Below, one piece after another: positions 6,300 through 10,305 of a stretch of DNA of 10,305 bases (position 1 is the first letter of the stretch; each line of letters opens with the position of its first letter). This stretch comes from DATAYF01 sp036272735 (GTDB lineage: Bacteria; Chloroflexota; Ktedonobacteria; Ktedonobacterales; Ktedonobacteraceae), in NCBI GenBank assembly GCA_036272735.1, contig DATAYF010000786.1, positions 1 to 10,305 of the forward strand. Direction: 5' to 3'. The notes beneath the pieces are model-generated. The model had not been told where the DNA came from, did no database searches, and was given only the letters and a program-made list of their open reading frames with translations. The position numbers and the translations under genes were made by a program.

Positions 6300-6447
6300 C
6301 GTGGCATTCAGGGCCGCATCACCGTTAGTATCGCGCTCTATGATGAGCGAACGTAGCGGGCAGTGTGCTTTTTACTACGCGTGTATCTGGCTAGTAGATA
6401 GACACCCAAACTGCCTTATGTGATCTTTAGAGAAAGGTCCCGCCCAG

Positions 6448-7398
6448 ATGAAATTCCTACTGAGTTGTATTTCAACCAACCACTCGACCCTGAAAAAACA
6501 TTGGTCTGATACCGGACAAGACACCGCCTGTCCTCTTACCGTTTTGGGCAGTCTACAAAAGCCCAAAGAAGACCTGGGCGGTCAACTTTGTCTTATCGAC
6601 GATCAAGCAGGAGTGTTGAACACCATGCCGCTCCCGATGGCGGCAGGTCTTGCTCCATCAGAACATGGCCTCTTTGTAACGACGTTCAGCGCTATTCACG
6701 AGGCTGATCTCGCCCTACAGACGCTGCACCAGGATGTTATTACCTCCCCGCTCTTTAACGCGCTCCACTCGATCTCACGCACCCGCGCGGGCTATCTTGT
6801 CGCCAGCACGGGCCTTGACCTGGTGATCGAATTGAACGCGAATGGGGATATCTTGTGGAGCTGGTGGGCCACTGACCACGGTTTTACCCATACCCCTACG
6901 GGTGAATATCGCCAGCTTGATAAACAGGCCGACCATCGTGCCATGAAATATGGGACACTGCAACAAACCACCCACGTCAATTCGGTGGCGGAGTTGCCCG
7001 ATGGTCGTGTGCTGGCAACGCTCTTCCATCAAGGATCAGTGATTGCCATTGACCGTGACACCGGCAACTGGCAGACACTCCTCGAAGGTCTGGATCATCC
7101 GCACTCGATACGCGTCCTCGACGAAGAACATTTCACTGTTGCCGATACGGTCAACGGCCACGCACTCCTTGCTCGTTTTAATGCCACAAGCACGCGGGCA
7201 CAGGTAGAAGAGACCATCGATGCTACCACGAACTGGCTACAGGATGCCAGCTACAACGGTGCTCATGACGCCTGGCTGCTCGTTGATGGCAAACAGTCGC
7301 AGATACAAATTCGCGGCGGACGCTCTGGCAAGCAGATGCAAGCGCAAATTGGCGTTGATCCTGAATGGCGACTCTACGAGGCTTACGCCCTGTCTTAA
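6448..7398 (+). CDS. Beta-propeller protein of the sulfate-activation operon (arylsulfotransferase/NHL-like), function unassigned
   Basis: 316 residues with repeating blade-like motifs typical of six-bladed propellers. Examples are 'HSISRTRAGYLVASTGLD' (107-124), 'ELNANGDILWSWWATDHG' (128-145), 'THVNSVAELPDGRVLATLF' (175-193), and 'GLDHPHSIRVLDEEHFTVADT' (214-234, cited as a span). The 'G.ilWsW' and 'H-S/V-x' elements recall arylsulfotransferase-type propellers. H107, H176 and H217/H219 each begin a blade, where central-channel residues often sit. No signal peptide or membrane helix is clear, so it is probably cytoplasmic. The start follows GAGAAAGG (6430-6437). It is first in a run with cysC (61-bp gap), sat and a TauE/SafE gene, which suggests a link to PAPS or sulfur metabolism. 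It may be a sulfotransferase-like enzyme, a lactonase-like enzyme or a non-catalytic scaffold. The fold call is fairly firm; the function is not. Confidence 0.6.
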   Translation: MKFLLSCISTNHSTLKKHWSDTGQDTACPLTVLGSLQKPKEDLGGQLCLIDDQAGVLNTMPLPMAAGLAPSEHGLFVTTFSAIHEADLALQTLHQDVITSPLFNALHSISRTRAGYLVASTGLDLVIELNANGDILWSWWATDHGFTHTPTGEYRQLDKQADHRAMKYGTLQQTTHVNSVAELPDGRVLATLFHQGSVIAIDRDTGNWQTLLEGLDHPHSIRVLDEEHFTVADTVNGHALLARFNATSTRAQVEETIDATTNWLQDASYNGAHDAWLLVDGKQSQIQIRGGRSGKQMQAQIGVDPEWRLYEAYALS

Positions 7399-7443
7399 TG
7401 AACACGTCTATTCTTCTCACTATTGTGAAGAAACGCAGAACAC

Positions 7444-7450
7444 AAGGAGG
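7444..7450 (+). promoter_or_regulatory. Ribosome binding site fixing the cysC start
   Basis: AAGGAGG lies 9 nt before the ATG at 7460. The frame is open 240 bp further upstream, into the propeller gene, but that extension is a shadow reading. This site and the conserved N-terminus of APS kinase fix the start at 7460. Confidence 0.85.
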
Positions 7451-7459
7451 TTTTTAGCT

Positions 7460-8032
7460 ATGGCACAAACAGGTTTTACCCTCTGGTTCACAGGGCTTTC
7501 TGGAGCTGGGAAAAGCACGCTCTCCGAAGCCATCGAGCAACGCTTACACCAGCATGGTCGCACCGTCGAAATACTCGACGGGGACATCGTACGCACACAT
7601 TTAAGCAAAGGACTGGGCTTCAGTCGCGAGGACCGCGACACCAATATCAAACGCATTGCGTTCGTATGCAATCTCCTAACGCGCAATGGCGTTGCCTGCA
7701 TCTCCGCGGCCATCTCACCTTATCGTGAAGCACGAGAATGGGCCCGCCAGCATATCGGCAACTTCGTCGAAATCTACGTCAAATGCCCACTTGAAGTCTG
7801 CCGTGAACGCGACGTCAAGGGTCTCTACAAACTGGTTGACGAGGGAAAAATCAAAAATTTCACTGGCGTTGATGATCCCTACGAAGAACCTGAAGCGCCT
7901 GAGTTGATCATCGAAACTGACCAGGAGACCAGCGAAGAAAGTGTCCAGCGCATCCTGACAAAATTGGTCGAGATGGGCTATCTCAGCCAGGAAGTCCTTT
8001 ACGTGGACGCTGAAGCATCAACGCGTTCTTAA
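7460..8032 (+). CDS. cysC: Adenylylsulfate (APS) kinase
   Basis: It phosphorylates APS with ATP to make PAPS, the second step of sulfate activation, in the cytoplasm. The 190 residues are the usual length for the stand-alone enzyme. The P-loop 'GLSGAGKST' (12-20) is intact, followed by 'LDGDIVRTHLS' (39-49), the APS-binding 'FSREDRDTNIKRI' (54-66), and 'ISPYREAR' with S86 at the position of the family's active-site serine. The lid region 'VKGLYKLVDEGKIKNFTG' and 'DDPYEEPEAPEL' near 115-145 is also typical. It follows the beta-propeller gene by 61 bp and precedes sat by 87 bp, all on the same strand. A weak stem (TTCTTC 7411-7416 with GAAGAA 7427-7432) lies in the gap before it. Not fused to Sat, unlike some bifunctional enzymes. 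Confidence 0.96.
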   Translation: MAQTGFTLWFTGLSGAGKSTLSEAIEQRLHQHGRTVEILDGDIVRTHLSKGLGFSREDRDTNIKRIAFVCNLLTRNGVACISAAISPYREAREWARQHIGNFVEIYVKCPLEVCRERDVKGLYKLVDEGKIKNFTGVDDPYEEPEAPELIIETDQETSEESVQRILTKLVEMGYLSQEVLYVDAEASTRS

Positions 8033-8119
8033 AACAGGTGGATTGCTCTCCCATACATTTCACCACTGGGATACAGCATCCTCATAGAGTCGTTACCGAT
8101 ACCAAGGAGACAAACGGAC

Positions 8120-9292
8120 ATGGCAGATGGTTTAATCCCTCCCCATGGAGGGGAACTCGTCATTAACCTCGCAACACCGGATGAGCAAGCAACCTTACGT
8201 GAACGGGCTCATACCCTTCCACAGATCATTGTCGGCTCGCGCCAACTCGCCGATCTGGAACTACTGGCAAACGGCGCATTCAGTCCACTCACCGGCTTTA
8301 TGACGCGTAATGATTACCTGAGCGTCATCAACCATATGCACCTCAGTAACGGCCTTCCCTGGTCCATTCCCATCACACTAGCGGTTACTGCGGAACAGGC
8401 AAGCGACCTCGAAGAAGGCTCCCAGGTTGCACTCGTAGATCAGGCGGGGGCGCTTCAGGCAATACTCACCATCCAGGAGAAATACGCCTACGATAAGCAA
8501 CTTGAGGCCCAGAAGGTGTACCGCACGCTAGAAGATGCCCATCCTGGCGTGCACGTGCTGTATCAACAGGGGGATATTCTTCTAGGCGGGCCCGTGCGCG
8601 TTGTAGCTTTACAACACCAACTTTACGCACAATACCGCTATACACCGCAACTGGCACGTCAACAGTTCGCCGAACGCGGCTGGAAGCGGGTGGTCGGTTT
8701 TCAAACGCGCAATCCCGTTCATCGCGCCCATGAATACATTCAGAAGTGTGCGCTCGAAAGTGTTGACGGGTTGTTTCTGCATCCACTTATTGGGGACACT
8801 AAAAGCGACGATATTCCCGCCGATGTACGTATGCGCTGCTACGAAGTGCTTTTGGAACACTACTATCCGGCCGAACGCGTGGCGCTGGGTGTATTGCCCG
8901 CTGCCATGCGCTACGCCGGACCGCGTGAAGCGATTTTCCATGCCATTATGCGCAAGAATTATGGCTGCACACATTTCATTGTTGGTCGTGATCACGCTGG
9001 TGTGGGGAACTACTATGGTACCTATGACGCGCACCGCATCTTTGCTGATATCGATCAGGCAAAGTTAGGGATCACTCCACTCTTTTTTGATCATACCTTC
9101 TATTGCCGCCAATGTGAAAGCATGGCCTCAGCCAAAACGTGCCCTCATTCCAGCGAACATCATGTGATGCTCAGTGGAACCAGGGTTCGCCAGATGTTGC
9201 AGGCAGGCACCATGCCTCCGCGTGAGTTCTCACGCCCCGAGGTCGCCAAAATTTTGATTGATGCCATGCGTCAACGCGAACGCGTATCTTAG
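8120..9292 (+). CDS. sat: Sulfate adenylyltransferase (ATP sulfurylase)
   Basis: It joins ATP and sulfate to form APS and pyrophosphate, the first step of sulfate activation. The 390 residues match the single-subunit Sat type, unrelated to the CysD/CysN pair. A PUA-like N-terminal region (about 1-165) includes 'LELLANGAFSPLTGFM'. The catalytic domain has 'QTRNPVHRAHEY' (195-206) with H201 and H204 of the HxxH motif, 'MRYAGPREA' (263-271), and 'GRDHAGVGNYYG' (289-300). Near the C-terminus, C329, C332 and C341 with nearby histidines form a C-x2-C-x8-C pattern like the structural zinc site of several thermophile and archaeal-type enzymes. AAGGAG (8104-8109) stands 10 nt before the ATG. It sits between cysC and a TauE/SafE gene, 39 bp before the latter. 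The direction could in principle run backward in sulfur oxidisers, but pairing with cysC favours activation. Confidence 0.96.
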   Translation: MADGLIPPHGGELVINLATPDEQATLRERAHTLPQIIVGSRQLADLELLANGAFSPLTGFMTRNDYLSVINHMHLSNGLPWSIPITLAVTAEQASDLEEGSQVALVDQAGALQAILTIQEKYAYDKQLEAQKVYRTLEDAHPGVHVLYQQGDILLGGPVRVVALQHQLYAQYRYTPQLARQQFAERGWKRVVGFQTRNPVHRAHEYIQKCALESVDGLFLHPLIGDTKSDDIPADVRMRCYEVLLEHYYPAERVALGVLPAAMRYAGPREAIFHAIMRKNYGCTHFIVGRDHAGVGNYYGTYDAHRIFADIDQAKLGITPLFFDHTFYCRQCESMASAKTCPHSSEHHVMLSGTRVRQMLQAGTMPPREFSRPEVAKILIDAMRQRERVS

Positions 9293-9331
9293 GTCTTAAT
9301 TGTTTGTACACTCTCAGGAGGAGGTGCACAG

Positions 9332-10213
9332 GTGGACTATCGCATTACGATTGCAGGAGTCATCGTCGGCTTTCTTATCGGCCTTACTGGAATGGGTGGC
9401 GGCTCGCTGCTTGCCCCCATTCTCATTCTGATCTTCCGAGTTCCACCGGTCTGGGCGGTAGCTAGCGATATCACGTATTCAACCGTCACAAAAGCCGTGG
9501 GTTCCATCATCCATTTCCGCCAAAAGCAGATCAACTTTCGCGTGGCGCTCTGGTTGGCCTGTGGCAGCGTACCCGCTACGCTGATCAGTGTGTTCCTCGT
9601 GCGCTTCATTCGCAAGCACTACGGTGAACTGATCAACGGTATCATCATCCACGCCATCGGCGGTGTGCTCATTTTCGTTGCCATACTCATCTTCATCAGG
9701 CCGTACTTACTGCGCTGGATAGAACAGCGGCGCACGAAGCAGCTAGAGCATGCCCAACAATCAGAAGCGAACCTCCAAACGCTGGAGAACACGCAACAAC
9801 AACCAGAGGGAGAGGGTGCACTGGCAACGACCAGTGTACAGAACAAGCCCACGCGGGCGTGGTCACGTCCGCTGGCTACCGCCATCGTCGGCGCTATTGT
9901 TGGCTTCCTGGTGGGTCTGACATCGGTCGGGAGCGGCACGCTCATTATTGTTTCTATCGCCTTTCTGTACCCCAAACTCACTCCGAAGGAACTGGTGGGT
10001 ACCGATGTTTTCCAGGCGTTCCTGCTCTTATTAGCTGGTGTCGTGGGCTACCTTGGTTCAGGCTCGATTAACTGGATGATCGTTGGTGCATTGCTGATTG
10101 GTTCGCTTCCGGGCGTCATCATCGGCAGTATCACCAGCAAGTTTATTCCCAATCGTTTTCTGAATCCCGTGCTCGCTGTCGTGCTGGCAATCTCTGGCTG
10201 GAAACTCATCTAA
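9332..10213 (+). CDS. TauE/SafE-family permease of the sulfate-activation operon
   Basis: 293 residues with the family's two-fold repeat: 'GFLIGLTGMGGGSLLAPIL' (13-31) and 'GFLVGLTSVGSGTLII' (191-206). Each repeat is followed by further hydrophobic helices, giving about eight in all. The halves are joined by a hydrophilic Gln/Glu-rich linker of roughly 50 residues (about 131-179), longer than I would expect for the family. The start is GTG, with an excellent AGGAGGAGGT (9316-9325) just ahead; the TTG/ATG alternatives are worse. It lies 39 bp after sat and is probably co-transcribed with it. Family members are described as exporters of sulfite or organosulfonates, and some clusters suggest sulfate uptake. 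Here it may import sulfate for Sat or remove sulfite. The sequence does not settle direction or substrate. It is clearly a different subtype from the DUF1634-TauE protein at 2726-4030. Confidence 0.88.
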   Translation: MDYRITIAGVIVGFLIGLTGMGGGSLLAPILILIFRVPPVWAVASDITYSTVTKAVGSIIHFRQKQINFRVALWLACGSVPATLISVFLVRFIRKHYGELINGIIIHAIGGVLIFVAILIFIRPYLLRWIEQRRTKQLEHAQQSEANLQTLENTQQQPEGEGALATTSVQNKPTRAWSRPLATAIVGAIVGFLVGLTSVGSGTLIIVSIAFLYPKLTPKELVGTDVFQAFLLLLAGVVGYLGSGSINWMIVGALLIGSLPGVIIGSITSKFIPNRFLNPVLAVVLAISGWKLI

Positions 10214-10305
10214 TATAGAGAGCGTTTCCTAACTCATAAGCCCAACCATGGGATAACTTTCTTTGAAATGGGAGCCATTTGTTGACTTTGTCAGTCTACT
10301 ATGTC

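Noticed and set aside
7220..7459. 240-bp upstream extension of the cysC reading frame
   Set aside because: It overlaps the propeller gene in another frame. The AAGGAGG-preceded ATG at 7460 matches the normal APS kinase N-terminus.
8609..9034. Long antisense frame inside sat
   Set aside because: Shadow of the strongly supported sat coding frame, with no motif or ribosome-binding site of its own.
10214..10305. Terminator or promoter after the last permease gene
   Set aside because: TTGACT near 10281 has no properly spaced -10 in view, and no GC-rich stem with a U-run is present. The operon may continue past the window.

Overview
The window reads like the chromosome of a Gram-positive-type environmental bacterium. 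Protein character, mid-range GC and gene style best fit Chloroflexota, probably Ktedonobacteria. That placement is inferred from sequence style; no marker gene in the window proves it. Gene density is ordinary. I saw no tRNA, rRNA, insertion sequence, phage gene or CRISPR array.

Layout: (1) 1-237 holds the 3' end of a TetR-type regulator. (2) 460-1365 encodes ribonuclease Z, a tRNA 3'-end maturation enzyme with all zinc ligands present. It converges on (3) a minus-strand membrane-anchored alpha/beta hydrolase (1362-2435), and the two stop codons overlap by 4 bp. (4) 2726-4030 encodes a 434-residue membrane protein that appears to fuse a DUF1634 domain to a TauE/SafE permease. It is followed by a perfect 22-bp hairpin. 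(5) 4272-5930 encodes a five-helix membrane protein carrying an esterase D/antigen 85-type hydrolase domain, probably outside the cell. (6) 5931-6447 is a long non-genic leader region. It holds a near-consensus sigma70-type promoter, a possible 28-codon leader ORF and a terminator-like hairpin. (7) 6448-10213 is a sulfate-activation operon: an unassigned beta-propeller protein, APS kinase (cysC), ATP sulfurylase (sat) and a second TauE/SafE permease.

How the genes work together: Sat makes adenosine 5'-phosphosulfate (APS) from ATP and sulfate, and CysC phosphorylates it to PAPS. The terminal TauE/SafE protein probably moves a sulfur oxyanion or organosulfonate across the membrane. The beta-propeller is the unassigned member. 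Its sequence resembles arylsulfotransferase/NHL-like propellers, and its place at the head of the operon suggests a role in sulfur metabolism. No APS/PAPS reductase or sulfite reductase is present, so the fate of PAPS cannot be read here. The most interesting stretch is the leader at 6129-6447, which may be an attenuator or a separate small RNA ahead of the sulfate genes.
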